Assembly: GCA_905479975.1 (NCBI GenBank)
Contig: CAJQOS010000028.1
Span: 1-47,597 of the forward strand
Origin: an uncultured Puniceicoccaceae bacterium
Lineage (GTDB): Bacteria > Verrucomicrobiota > Verrucomicrobiia > Opitutales > Coraliomargaritaceae
Direction of reading: 5' to 3'
Length of the DNA: 47,597 nt
A model generated the notes under the pieces. The model saw only the letters and a list, made by a program, of their open reading frames with translations. It ran no database searches and was not told where the DNA came from. The translations under genes and the position numbers were made by a program. Shown here piece by piece: positions 23,912 to 33,913 of this stretch. The stretch's first letter is position 1. Each line of letters opens with the position of its first letter.

Positions 23912-25606
23912 ATGCTTAAAGGACAATTACCCACAGCAGTTTCTGATATAACGAGTCGTCTCGTCTCTTTCCCCGGGCCGAGTGGATTGCAGGTCGTTGG
24001 TTATATTGATGAAGGAGCGGAAGATGTGTGGAATGAGCGCGTCGTGATTCTTGCGCCGCGGTATGGGGAGACGAAGAAGAATAACCTGCAGTTAGCTTAT
24101 GAGCTGGTTGCAAATGGTTTTAAGGTGCTTCGTTTTGATCAGACGAACCACATCGGTGAAAGCGATGGGGCGATGCATGCATTTACGTTGTCGGGAGCGA
24201 CGGAGGATATTTTAGCGGTTGTGGATTATGTGGATCGATTTTATGAGCCTTCTGAGGTCGTTTTAATTACGCTGAGCCTCTCCTCGCGTTGTGGGTTTCG
24301 AGCCTGTGCGCAGGATTCACGGATATCGCGCTTTGTTAGTTTGGTCGGAATGCTTGATATGGATCGGACTTTGCGGGCGATTTATAATAGAGACTTTTTC
24401 GGAGAGTTGAAGGCAGGTGCGACGTGGAGTCGGGTCGATATTTTGGGTTTTGAAATTGAGGGTGACAAATTTTATCAAAGTTTGGTTGATAGTGATATGT
24501 TGAATCTATCCGGGACATTGATTGATTCCGCTCAAGTGAGTGCTCCGGTGCTGCATTTGTGTGCGGAGCGGGATTTGTGGGTCGAGCGGGAAGATGTCGA
24601 TCAGGTGATGTCGTGTTGTTGTAATGGTCGAGTGGTGTCGATTCCGAGTGTGGGGCATGAGCTGAACGAGAATCCTGAGTCGCTCAAATTCGCAATTCAG
24701 GAAGTCATGGCATTTTGCGCTGAAGGTTTAGCTGGAAACTCGGATGCTCTGTGCGTGCCGGACATGAAGGTGCTACTCCGGCAGAATCGACTCGAGCGCT
24801 CTAAGCTTCAGGCATCAATGGATTTCTCGGAGTCGGAGTCGGAGTTCTGGGGGGAGTATTTGGGGAAGTTCGGGATCATCGAAGATGCAAAATATTATGT
24901 TGAATATTTCGATAAAATGTCAGCGCTTCTGGGGGCAATACAACCAAGCGATGTGTTGTTAGATGCGGGCTGCGGCAATGGATTTTACGGCATTAGTATT
25001 ATTCGCGCCTTGATTCGGGACTCTTCGGTTCGGGGGAGTTTGCCTCAGCCGATACATTATTGTGCGATGGATCTGACTAGTCACGGGCTAACTCGTTCCT
25101 ATTCGAGGCATACGGAATCGCTGGTGGAGTTTCAGCGCCAGCAGCTTTGTGACTCGGGAGCCGTTGGGTTTTCGTATCGAAAAGTTGATTTTGATGCTGT
25201 TGGAGGTGAGCTTGGTGCTGCGCTTCCGTTTACAGATGGATCGATTAGTAAGATCTGCTGTAGCTTGGTGCTGTCTTACTTGAAGGAGCCGTTGAATCTG
25301 ATGCAGGAGTTTTATCGAGTGCTTAAGCCCGGTGGAGTGGCTGTGGTTTCCAGTATGAAGCCCGGTTGCGACATGACGGTGCTCTATCATGATTATGTGA
25401 CTCAAGATGTAGGGGGCGAAGGGGAGCAGGATGCGTCTATTTTGTTGAGTGCTGCTGGTCGAATCAAACTGAAGAAAGATACGGGGGTGTATCAATTTTT
25501 TGACGTGGAAGAATTAGAGCACCTTGCCGCTCAAGTTGGTTTTATGGAAACTCGTAGCTGTCGTTCGTTTGGTCATCAGGCCAATGTTATCCGTATTGTG
25601 AAGTGA
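23912..25606 (+). CDS. LuxD-like acyl hydrolase/transferase fused to a SAM methyltransferase
   Basis: The 564-residue protein has two catalytic halves. Residues about 20-290 are an alpha/beta hydrolase close to LuxD, the acyl-ACP thioesterase/transferase of bacterial luminescence: KVLRFDQTNHIGESDGAMHAFTL and ILAVVDYV align with LuxD segments, the nucleophile is in TLSLS (S122; LuxD has A-x-S-x-S instead of G-x-S-x-G), D221 is in ERDLWVEREDV and H249 in VGHELNEN. The S-D-H spacing (99, 28) nearly equals that of LuxD (97, 30). Residues about 330-560 are a class I methyltransferase: LLDAGCGNGFYG (D351), AMDLT, SYLKEPLNLMQEFYRVLKPGG and VVSSMKPGCDM. A sensible reaction would be release of an acyl group followed by carboxyl methylation (inference). 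The next gene starts GTG on its stop (GTGA). Confidence 0.85.
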   Translation: MLKGQLPTAVSDITSRLVSFPGPSGLQVVGYIDEGAEDVWNERVVILAPRYGETKKNNLQLAYELVANGFKVLRFDQTNHIGESDGAMHAFTLSGATEDILAVVDYVDRFYEPSEVVLITLSLSSRCGFRACAQDSRISRFVSLVGMLDMDRTLRAIYNRDFFGELKAGATWSRVDILGFEIEGDKFYQSLVDSDMLNLSGTLIDSAQVSAPVLHLCAERDLWVEREDVDQVMSCCCNGRVVSIPSVGHELNENPESLKFAIQEVMAFCAEGLAGNSDALCVPDMKVLLRQNRLERSKLQASMDFSESESEFWGEYLGKFGIIEDAKYYVEYFDKMSALLGAIQPSDVLLDAGCGNGFYGISIIRALIRDSSVRGSLPQPIHYCAMDLTSHGLTRSYSRHTESLVEFQRQQLCDSGAVGFSYRKVDFDAVGGELGAALPFTDGSISKICCSLVLSYLKEPLNLMQEFYRVLKPGGVAVVSSMKPGCDMTVLYHDYVTQDVGGEGEQDASILLSAAGRIKLKKDTGVYQFFDVEELEHLAAQVGFMETRSCRSFGHQANVIRIVK

Positions 25607-27747
25607 ATACATATCTTACGATCTCTTCTTTGCTGAATTTTTCAGCGGCTATTTTGCTCATCGCCTTTCTGGTGGGTGCGCGGGATCGCAGTCCGATTCG
25701 GCGTCGCTATTTATATTTCTTAATTTCTGTTTCGGCCTGGGCTGGAGCATATTTTCTCTGGCAGGTGACGGCGGATGAGATTGTTGCTGAGTTCTTTTGC
25801 CGTGCGTTGACCTGTTTTTCGATATTCATTTCGATCACATTGTATCACTTCTCTTTGAGACTGGCCGGGGTGGAGTCTCGACGTGGTGTGTTGTTGGGTT
25901 ATCTCGGTGCTTGCGGTTTGATTTGTTTGATGCCGACCGGACTGATCGTGGATGGAGTGTCCGCTCGGCCTTCGCACATGTATTGGCCAGATGCAGGTCC
26001 TTTGACTTGGTTGTATTTGCTGTATTTCTTTGGCTATTTGATTGCGAGTGGATGGGTCCTTCTCCGTGGATGGAAGCTGAACATTGGCAGCAAGGCCTCG
26101 GATCAAATCTTTGTTTTATCAACGTGTATTGTGGGTTTCTTGGGCGGGGCGACGAATTTCCCCTTGTGGTATGATATTCCGATTCAACCGTATGGGAATG
26201 TATTGGTGGCGGTGTATGTGTTCCTGTTAGGGCATGGTCTTTACAGTAGTCGAGTGTCAGGTGTGAGTCTTGATTTTTATAAGGCATCGGTTGGGTTGCT
26301 TTTGAGTGGATCAGCGGCGTTGTTTTATTTGTTGATTACCGCGCTGTATCGAACTGCTACGGGTGATCCCATGTCGTCTGATGAGTTTTGGTTTCGCGGG
26401 GTGCTGGCATTTGTTCTGAGTATTGTTATTTTTTGGGGCGTCCCACGTTTGAAGTTTTGGACGGAGAACATACTTGAGGGCGTCTTTCGTCGCGAGCGGG
26501 CGAGTGCATTGACTGAGCTTAAGGATCTGCCGACGAGGCTTTCCGACCTTGCGGAGGATGGGTCTATTTTTGAGGTGACGGCTGAGACTGTGATGCAATC
26601 GCTGAATGTGACGGGGGTAGCGGTGTATGTGATGGAGCCGTTTGACAGTGCGTATCGTTGTTCGGTTTTAGCTGGTGAATTTATAAAGGAGCCCGAGGGC
26701 TATACTTTGGATGTTGATAGCCCGATTGTTGAGGCGTTGAGTCAGCAGCCGGTCTGTCTCGTGTTGGATCAGATATACGGGGATATTGATCAGTCTTATT
26801 ATCGGGCGCTCGTGGATCTGAGAAATGAACTGAAAGTCTCGATGATCGTGCCGATCTTTGCGAACCATGAAGTGTTTGGGTTGATCTTGGTTGGCCCGCC
26901 GAAACAGCCGCGAGCGTGGAGTGAAGAGGAGGTATCCATCTTGTTTAATGTGGGCGCTCAGATTGGTATCAATTTCAGGACACGTGATTTCGAGCGTCGT
27001 GCGAGTGAGGTGGATAAACTGGTGGCCTTAGGCACGATGGCCGCGGGTTTAGCGCATGAAATTCGTAATCCGTTGGTGTCGGTCCAGACGTTTGCCTCGA
27101 TGGTAGAGTCTGGGAAGTCTCTAGATCGAGTGTCAGATCAATTCAAGGGAGTGCTTCTTCGGGATGTGAAACGTATTGCCAGTATTGTTGAAGGGGTGGC
27201 GCACTACTCGCAGAATCAGAAGGGCAAGAAGGCTCAGATTTCTATCAATGAGGTGCTGCTAAACAGTGTCGATATCAGCTCGAAGCTGGCGCAAACGCAT
27301 GGGGTGGCACTGCGCTTTACGTCTGCCGAGGATGTGGATGCGACGGTTTCTGCAAATCTGGGGCAACTCGTGCAGGTGTTTAGTAATTTAATTGAAAATG
27401 CGATTCAGGCCTTGAATGGAACAGAGTCCCCGCAAGTGAAGGTTTCTGTGGCGAAGCGTCAGGCTCATCGTGGTCGTGGGCAGTCTTGGGTGGAGGTGTC
27501 TGTTGCGGATAATGGGCCCGGGATTCCCAAAGCGATTTTGAGCCGGATTTTTGATCCGTTCATTACTTCGAAAGATACGGGCGCTCGTGACGAACGCATG
27601 GGGATGGGCTTGGGGCTCGCCATCTCAAAACGTATTATTGAGAATCACAACGGTGCGATCACTGTGATCAACGATCCTGAGGGCGGCGCAAAGTTCTTGG
27701 TCTCACTCAAATGCACTCACCCTAAAGATGAAAAAACAACAAACTGA
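25603..27747 (+). CDS. membrane histidine kinase with multi-span N-terminal sensor and GAF domain
   Basis: A 714-residue sensor kinase whose GTG start overlaps the previous stop (GTGA), so it is coupled to the LuxD-methyltransferase gene. Residues 1-290 hold about eight or nine hydrophobic spans similar to the 7TM-histidine-kinase sensor type; no large periplasmic loop is present, which suits a membrane-soluble ligand. A GAF domain covers about 300-460 and the kinase core follows with GLAHEIRNPLVSVQTFASM (H485), N-box FSNLIENAIQAL, DNGPGIPKAI, FDPFITSKDTG and GMGLGLAISKRIIENHNG. This layout resembles PrsK-like and autoinducer kinases such as PhcS or CqsS by topology. The next gene starts 20 bases before its stop. 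Confidence 0.92.
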   Translation: MNTYLTISSLLNFSAAILLIAFLVGARDRSPIRRRYLYFLISVSAWAGAYFLWQVTADEIVAEFFCRALTCFSIFISITLYHFSLRLAGVESRRGVLLGYLGACGLICLMPTGLIVDGVSARPSHMYWPDAGPLTWLYLLYFFGYLIASGWVLLRGWKLNIGSKASDQIFVLSTCIVGFLGGATNFPLWYDIPIQPYGNVLVAVYVFLLGHGLYSSRVSGVSLDFYKASVGLLLSGSAALFYLLITALYRTATGDPMSSDEFWFRGVLAFVLSIVIFWGVPRLKFWTENILEGVFRRERASALTELKDLPTRLSDLAEDGSIFEVTAETVMQSLNVTGVAVYVMEPFDSAYRCSVLAGEFIKEPEGYTLDVDSPIVEALSQQPVCLVLDQIYGDIDQSYYRALVDLRNELKVSMIVPIFANHEVFGLILVGPPKQPRAWSEEEVSILFNVGAQIGINFRTRDFERRASEVDKLVALGTMAAGLAHEIRNPLVSVQTFASMVESGKSLDRVSDQFKGVLLRDVKRIASIVEGVAHYSQNQKGKKAQISINEVLLNSVDISSKLAQTHGVALRFTSAEDVDATVSANLGQLVQVFSNLIENAIQALNGTESPQVKVSVAKRQAHRGRGQSWVEVSVADNGPGIPKAILSRIFDPFITSKDTGARDERMGMGLGLAISKRIIENHNGAITVINDPEGGAKFLVSLKCTHPKDEKTTN

Positions 27748-29176
27748 GCAGGTGGTCTCGTCTGATGCGCCACCCACCTTCGTCGCTCCGGCGGGGTTGG
27801 CTGCGGCTTACTTGCGCTCTGTTGCGTCAAGTTTAGAGTCGTTTGATGAGTTCGGCGGGTTCCTCGATGAGTTGAAGCGTTTGGTCGGTAAAGATTTGTA
27901 TTTGAAGGGTTCGGCTCAGTTGTGTGATGTGTTTTCGGGGGCGAGTGAGCAGCCTGACTTTGAGAGTCTGGGGCAAGGCGAGACAGTCATTGCGGTTTCT
28001 GGCTCGGCGGGGAGCAGTGGTTATTTGAAGTATTCTGGTCGGGCGGATGGCCACCCGTTTGGCGCCGAAGATCTGCATTTGATGGGGGCGATTTCCAGTG
28101 TGGTTTCAGCGCTGGTCGCTCAGGCGCAAAATTTTCGCAAAAAGGAGCAGGCATCTTCTATTTTACAGTATTTGATCAATCAGCTGCCGCTCGGGGTGGT
28201 CTGTTTTGATGCCACTGGCAGTCTACTCATTGAAAATAAAGTGGCTCGACGACTGCTGGGAGAGGGAGGCGCTGCTCTGATTGAAGCGCAACTGACTCAG
28301 GCTGGTAAAGTTCGTGGCGAGCGCGTGAAGTTGCACTTCGAGGTCAATGGTAAGCTGATTTATTCTGAGGGACGTTCGTTGGAAGTGGCAGAGGGGGGCG
28401 TCATCGATGCTTACGTGCTGTATGATTTGAGTGCGTCTCGTGAGAAGTTGTTGAAGGATTTGGAGTTGGAGGCGTATATGAGCGAATCACGTGGAGGGGC
28501 TGTGGTACTCGCTCTGCTGGAGTCGCGCGCGATTGCAGGAGATATTTATCAGAAGCTGAAGGCGTCCGCGGTGGATTTTGATTTGGAGCCCTCGAAGATT
28601 CAACCGTTGGATGCATATGCCTGCGTCTGTGTTTTTCGGGGCAAGGATTTGCGGAGTGTGCGTTATCTGTTGAGGCATCGACTGCCGCTTAAAGCGCTTG
28701 AGGGAGTGCGTGTTTCTGTAGTCGCCTATGATGCGGATGCCCCGGTGGTGGCACCTGCCGAGGCCATGATTGATGCGGCCTCTGCTGCATTACGTCGGTC
28801 AGATGTCGCCTTGTTGCCGGAGCTTCTGGTGATGGATATTTACCCGCCGGTGGTCGATGCGTTGGAGCTGCTGGTCGGGGATGCGTGTCGCTTGCGCTCT
28901 GCGGATTCTTTGGACGAGGCGGAGGCACTGATACGTTCCGGGCAGGTGGATGGTCTGATGATTGATGTGGATGGCTATGGCGAGGATGTGCGGACACGTC
29001 TGCAGCAGGCATCGGCCGCTGCGGGGGGCGGTTTTAAAATCTGCTACTCGAGCTATAAGCAGCCGCAGATGGCTCGTTCTGCCTATGGTTTGTCTGGGGG
29101 GGATACCTTATTGCAAAAGCCTTTTGATGCCGGCGAGGTTGCCGATGCTGTGCGTTTGCAGTTCAATTTGGCTTGA
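27728..29176 (+). CDS. signal-transduction protein: GAF/PAS-like, degenerate GGDEF-like and receiver-like domains
   Basis: The 482-residue protein has no enzyme I can name with certainty. Residues about 20-140 look like a GAF domain (APAGLAAAYLRSVASSLESF, DLHLMGAISSVVSALVAQA), about 145-245 like PAS (LINQLPLGVVCFDATGSLL). Residues about 255-360 resemble a collapsed GGDEF domain: SRGGAVVLALLESRAIAGD, YACVCVFRGKDL, and the end VRVSVVAYDADAPVV with AEAMIDAASAALRRS, but the GGDEF loop itself is absent. Residues about 368-480 resemble a receiver: VDGLMIDVDG (D413 at the acceptor place) and LLQKPFDAGEV with the K-P turn. It lies between two histidine kinases, so it may be a scaffold or relay. It overlaps the upstream kinase by 20 bases. 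Confidence 0.75.
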   Translation: MKKQQTEQVVSSDAPPTFVAPAGLAAAYLRSVASSLESFDEFGGFLDELKRLVGKDLYLKGSAQLCDVFSGASEQPDFESLGQGETVIAVSGSAGSSGYLKYSGRADGHPFGAEDLHLMGAISSVVSALVAQAQNFRKKEQASSILQYLINQLPLGVVCFDATGSLLIENKVARRLLGEGGAALIEAQLTQAGKVRGERVKLHFEVNGKLIYSEGRSLEVAEGGVIDAYVLYDLSASREKLLKDLELEAYMSESRGGAVVLALLESRAIAGDIYQKLKASAVDFDLEPSKIQPLDAYACVCVFRGKDLRSVRYLLRHRLPLKALEGVRVSVVAYDADAPVVAPAEAMIDAASAALRRSDVALLPELLVMDIYPPVVDALELLVGDACRLRSADSLDEAEALIRSGQVDGLMIDVDGYGEDVRTRLQQASAAAGGGFKICYSSYKQPQMARSAYGLSGGDTLLQKPFDAGEVADAVRLQFNLA

Positions 29177-29232
29177 GCCGAGGCATCCGCTCCGCTCATA
29201 GTTTCACGCAACCTTATCCTATCCTCTGATTT

Positions 29233-30360
29233 ATGACTACTGCTCCTTCCGGACTCCCTACGAAACGATTGCTCGTCGTCGATGATGAAGAAGGCCCTCG
29301 TGAATCGTTGAATATGATTTTTTGCGACGACTTCGACGTGACGATTGCGACATCGGGTGAAGAGGCGGTTCGGTTTTCAAAAGAGGCACCGTTCGATGTG
29401 GTGATTACGGATATTCGTATGCGCGGGATGAGTGGCATTGATGTGCTGCGTGAGGTAAAGAAAATCGATGTGCACACTGAGGTGATCGTATTGACGGCCT
29501 ACGAGACGCTGGATACTGCCCGTCAGGCGATCAGCTATGGTGCTTCCGAGTATTTAAAAAAGCCCTTTGACCTCGATCATATTCAGAAAGTGGTGGATCG
29601 TTGTTATCACAATTATCTGTTTACGACGCAGCAGGAGGCTGTGATCCGTCAAGATGTGAATGCCGCGAAAAATAATTTCTTGGAAATCGTGAGTCACGAG
29701 CTGAACACACCGATGAATGGGATTTTGGGATTTATCGAATTACTGCAAGATACGCGTTTGGATGAGGAACAGGGCGAGTTTGTGACCACCATCCGCGATT
29801 GTAGCCTCAAATATTTCGAGCATGTGCAGGATATTTTGACCTATGCCAAGCTCTCGATGAGTGAGAGTGAGATGTCGAGTTTGTCGTTCAACCCAGCGAC
29901 AATGATGCTTAAATTGATCAATGAAGAGACAGCTGCAACTCAAGTTGAAATCCAGTCGGATATTCCGGAAGATTTGCCCCAGTATGTCAGTGGCTCGGAG
30001 CACGAGATCCGCGTGGTATTACGAAAGCTCCTGCAAAATGCCCTGAAGTTTGCGTCGAAAGGAGAAGTCCGAGTTGCGGTTCAATTTGAACATCTTTCCG
30101 ATTCTGAGATTCGCTTGAGCTTTGAGGTGTCTGACACCGGGCCAGGCATTGATCCGCAGTATATTGAAAACGGCAAGCTCTTTGATGCATTTTCTCAGGG
30201 AGACTCTTCGCTGGCCCGCCCTCATGAAGGATTGGGCCTCGGTTTGGCCTTGTGTAAGAGTATCTCTGATCGGCTCGGTGGTTCGCTGGTGGTTGAGAGT
30301 GAGCAGGGCAAAGGTAGTCAGTTCACTTTCACCGTGGATGTGCGCGAGGAAGAGGCCTAG
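29233..30360 (+). CDS. receiver-histidine kinase (REC-HisKA-HATPase)
   Basis: A cytosolic 375-residue protein with an N-terminal receiver that is intact ([14 protein letters not shown], acceptor D60 in [32 protein letters not shown]) and a C-terminal kinase (H-box [20 protein letters not shown]155; [42 protein letters not shown]). A receiver whose output is a histidine kinase is the unusual layout known from PhcR of Ralstonia. It lies 56 bases after the previous gene in the same direction and is probably the last gene of the cluster. No DNA-binding domain is encoded here, so the transcriptional output must lie elsewhere. Confidence 0.93.
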   Translation: MTTAPSGLPTKRLLVVDDEEGPRESLNMIFCDDFDVTIATSGEEAVRFSKEAPFDVVITDIRMRGMSGIDVLREVKKIDVHTEVIVLTAYETLDTARQAISYGASEYLKKPFDLDHIQKVVDRCYHNYLFTTQQEAVIRQDVNAAKNNFLEIVSHELNTPMNGILGFIELLQDTRLDEEQGEFVTTIRDCSLKYFEHVQDILTYAKLSMSESEMSSLSFNPATMMLKLINEETAATQVEIQSDIPEDLPQYVSGSEHEIRVVLRKLLQNALKFASKGEVRVAVQFEHLSDSEIRLSFEVSDTGPGIDPQYIENGKLFDAFSQGDSSLARPHEGLGLGLALCKSISDRLGGSLVVESEQGKGSQFTFTVDVREEEA

Positions 30361-30455
30361 GGCCGCATTGGTGTGAATGTTTCCTCCAAGAATGTTGGGG
30401 TTGGGTAAGATTCAAATTGTCAAATGGGCAGAAACTCTCCAACCTGCGCCACTTT

Positions 30456-30484
30456 TTGACAAAATCGGCCTTCGCCAATAGTTT
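30456..30484 (+). promoter_or_regulatory. sigma70-like promoter of panD
   Basis: TTGACA at 30456-30461 and TAGTTT at 30479-30484 are 17 bases apart. The predicted transcription start (about 30491) lies only 1-3 bases before the ATG at 30493, so the mRNA would be leaderless. Confidence 0.45.
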
Positions 30485-30492
30485 TAATCATC

Positions 30493-30888
30493 ATGCAAAT
30501 CACGCTCCTCAAGTCTAAGCTGCTCCGCGCAGAAGTCACTGACAGCGCCCTCCACTATGAGGGTAGTCTGGCGATCGATTCCGCATTGATGGAGCAGGTC
30601 GGCCTCGTCGCCTACGAGAAAATTCTTGTTGCCAACATCGCCAACGGCGAGCGCTTCGAGACCTACGCAATCGAGGCGCCAAAGGGATCGCGCACCATCT
30701 CGCTTAACGGTGCCGCAGCGCACAAAGGCGAACTCGGCGATTTACTCGTGATCATGTCCTTTGCTCAATTCGAAGCTGAAGAGGCCAAAGCATGGAAGCC
30801 TAAGGTGCTCGTTCTGGCCGATGGCAACAAACGCGTCGTGCGTGCGGATAATGTCCTTGTCGCTGAAAACGCCTTTTACGACTGCTAG
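30493..30888 (+). CDS. panD: aspartate 1-decarboxylase (pyruvoyl enzyme)
   Basis: PanD makes beta-alanine from L-aspartate for pantothenate and coenzyme A. The 131-residue proenzyme cleaves itself between Gly and Ser, here in [10 protein letters not shown] (G24-S25), leaving a pyruvoyl group on Ser25. Other landmarks are [40 protein letters not shown], and [10 protein letters not shown]. Length is usual. It stands alone, convergent with cobQ. Confidence 0.96.
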   Translation: MQITLLKSKLLRAEVTDSALHYEGSLAIDSALMEQVGLVAYEKILVANIANGERFETYAIEAPKGSRTISLNGAAAHKGELGDLLVIMSFAQFEAEEAKAWKPKVLVLADGNKRVVRADNVLVAENAFYDC

Positions 30889-30956
30889 TTGGGCGGTGTC
30901 CATTTTTCAAAAAACGATCATTCGTGTGGTCGGTTTTTGTGTGTCTACAGGAATGC

Positions 30957-32416
<1,460 letters not shown>

Positions 32417-32420
<4 letters not shown>

Positions 32421-33100
32421 ACGCGTGAAATCTCGCAAAACCCAAAGGTGAATCGATGCCCAGGATCGTCGAATTCACGTAGGATTGGGGTTGCTCTGTT
32501 TAAGGCAATCGCTGCGCTGAACTCGGGCGCATCGTAAACGAAGGTGTGAAATTCACCATTCTCACCGCAGGGATCAATGCCTGCTGGGAGGTCATCGAGG
32601 AAGGCTTGGTCGTAGTCGCGCCCTGTAAACTCAATGCCGAGCCGTTTGGTGTCGACGCAAACAACGATCGCTTTGTAGCCAGAGTGAATGAAGCGTTGAG
32701 CTAGCTCGGTGGTGTCGGTTTGCCAGATTGGATAAATGCATTTGAGGCCGAGTGGTTCATGGAAACGCTCACGCCATTGTTTGATGTCTTTGAGGTAGAG
32801 GTCGCCGTAAGCGATTTTTCGGATGCCGCGTTCGGCTTGCTCACGCAGCGCTGCAGAGACGGCGACTTCGTAGGATTGCGCTTCATTGACTTCGACCTCG
32901 ATCAGTGGGAGTCCCAACGCATGTGCCTGTGCACGCAGCAAGTCTTGTGAGACACCGTGCACGCTGACGCTTTGATCATGGCGCACGACGGTGATCAAAG
33001 AGTCGATGCTGTAGCCTTGTTTGAGCGCAGCGGTCAATGCCATGGCACTGTCTTTGCCGCTGGACCAAGAGAAGAGGATGCGTTCGTTGGTGGATGGCAT
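32417..33100 (-). CDS. DUF71/COG2102 ATP-pyrophosphatase, B12-linked subgroup
   Basis: The 227-residue protein has a PP-loop ATP site ILFSWSSGKDSAMALTAAL, VRHDQSVSVHGVS, AYGDLYLKDIKQWRE, IYPIWQTDT, and the DUF71 ending DPCGENGEFHTFVYDAPEF. Archaeal and eukaryotic members make diphthamide, but bacterial members cluster with B12 genes and have been proposed to act in B12 salvage; its position between cobQ and the adenosyltransferase fits that. The reaction is unknown, perhaps an ATP-dependent amide formation. It overlaps cobQ by 4 bases (ATGA). Confidence 0.88.
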
Positions 33101-33110
33101 TGTGAGAGAT

Positions 33111-33183
33111 GTGGAAGCGACACTCTTGTCGCTTTAGCGTTGGCAAAGGCTCTGTGGCAAAGCGACAAGAGTGTCGCTTCTAC
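33111..33183. repeat. inverted pair of REP hairpins (BIME-like)
   Basis: The left arm (33111-33135) and the right arm (33159-33183) are inverted copies with one mismatch, 23 bases apart. Each arm is itself a hairpin: stem AAGCGAC, loop ACTCTT, stem GTCGCTT, headed by GTGG or GTAG. A GTAG/GTGG header on a hairpin is typical of RAYT-associated REP elements. Confidence 0.75.
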
Positions 33184-33184
33184 G

Positions 33185-33757
33185 TTACTTACGATTTGGA
33201 CGAAAGAGTCGCCAGCGGTCTTCGGTGAGTCCCTGTTTGTGGGTTTCTTCGCGTGAGAGCTTGAACATCAAGTCGGAGAGACGGTTGACAAATTGTAGGA
33301 TGCTGGGGTCGACGGGATCGGCTTTGTGCAAGGTGACGAGGCGGCGCTCGGCGCGGCGCGAGATGGTGCGGGCCATGTGGCAGAGGGCGCAGACTTCATT
33401 GCCTCCGGGTAACAGGAAATATTCTGTAACGCTGGCGAGTTTTGATTCGATCTCTTTCATCCAAGCTTCCATCCATACGGAGGATTCTGAGGGTAAAGGA
33501 GATTGCGGGCGTGGCTCGATCTCCGACGGTGTGGCAACGTGCGCCATGAGATTCATCATCTCAGTTTGAATGCGTTTGAGCCCGTCTTCCCATTCGTGGT
33601 CTGCCGGGAGTTTGCTGCGGAGTAGGCCGAGGGCACTGTTGGCTTCGTCGAGATCGCCGAGGCATTCGATGCGTGCATCGTCTTTGTCGACGCGTGCGCC
33701 GCCGCCGACGCCTGTTTGTCCTTTGTCGCCTGCGCGTGTGGATATGTTACCTGCCAT
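33185..33757 (-). CDS. pduO: cob(I)alamin adenosyltransferase, PduO type
   Basis: The enzyme transfers adenosyl from ATP to cob(I)alamin or cobinamide, making the coenzyme form. The 190 residues carry the P-loop-like N-terminus STRAGDKGQTGVGGGARVDKDD, FLLPGG (114-119), the catalytic cluster RRAERR (about 134-139), and FVNRLSDLMF (about 156-165). All residues expected for activity are present. A tandem repeat precedes its start, and a REP pair follows its stop. Confidence 0.93.
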   Translation of the reverse strand: MAGNISTRAGDKGQTGVGGGARVDKDDARIECLGDLDEANSALGLLRSKLPADHEWEDGLKRIQTEMMNLMAHVATPSEIEPRPQSPLPSESSVWMEAWMKEIESKLASVTEYFLLPGGNEVCALCHMARTISRRAERRLVTLHKADPVDPSILQFVNRLSDLMFKLSREETHKQGLTEDRWRLFRPNRK

Positions 33758-33763
33758 GATTTT

Positions 33764-33819
33764 AGTGATAGAGTGAGAGTGAGAGTGATAGAGTGAGAGT
33801 GAAAGTGAGAGTGAGAAGT
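33764..33819. repeat. GTGAGA-type microsatellite upstream of pduO
   Basis: AGTGATAGAGTGAGAGTG-like units, 6 and 12 bases long (GTGAGA, GTGATA, GTGAAA), fill the space just upstream of the pduO start. Confidence 0.7.
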
Positions 33820-33845
33820 GTAGCGATGCGACGCTAGTCGCGTCG
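33820..33845. repeat. REP hairpin with GTAG header
   Basis: GTAG at 33820-33823 is followed by a hairpin CGATGCGAC, GCTA, GTCGCGTCG, with one mismatch. It belongs to the same class of RAYT-type hairpins as the other elements but has a different stem sequence. Confidence 0.65.
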
Positions 33846-33874
33846 GTCGAGTGTTGGTTGCTGCATCAACCTTA

Positions 33875-33912
33875 TTCGATGTTGAACGTTCAATGTTGAG
33901 CGTTGAAAGTTC
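33875..33912. repeat. dispersed short repeat, also found in pabB
   Basis: The element has an internal near-palindrome (TTGAACGTTCAA core). Its first 17 bases equal, inverted, those at 14447-14463, inside pabB. Confidence 0.6.
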
Positions 33913-33913
33913 A

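Noticed and set aside
23912-25606. Luminescence (lux) operon
   Set aside because: Only the LuxD-like half is present; no luciferase (LuxAB), reductase (LuxC) or synthetase (LuxE) genes lie in the window.
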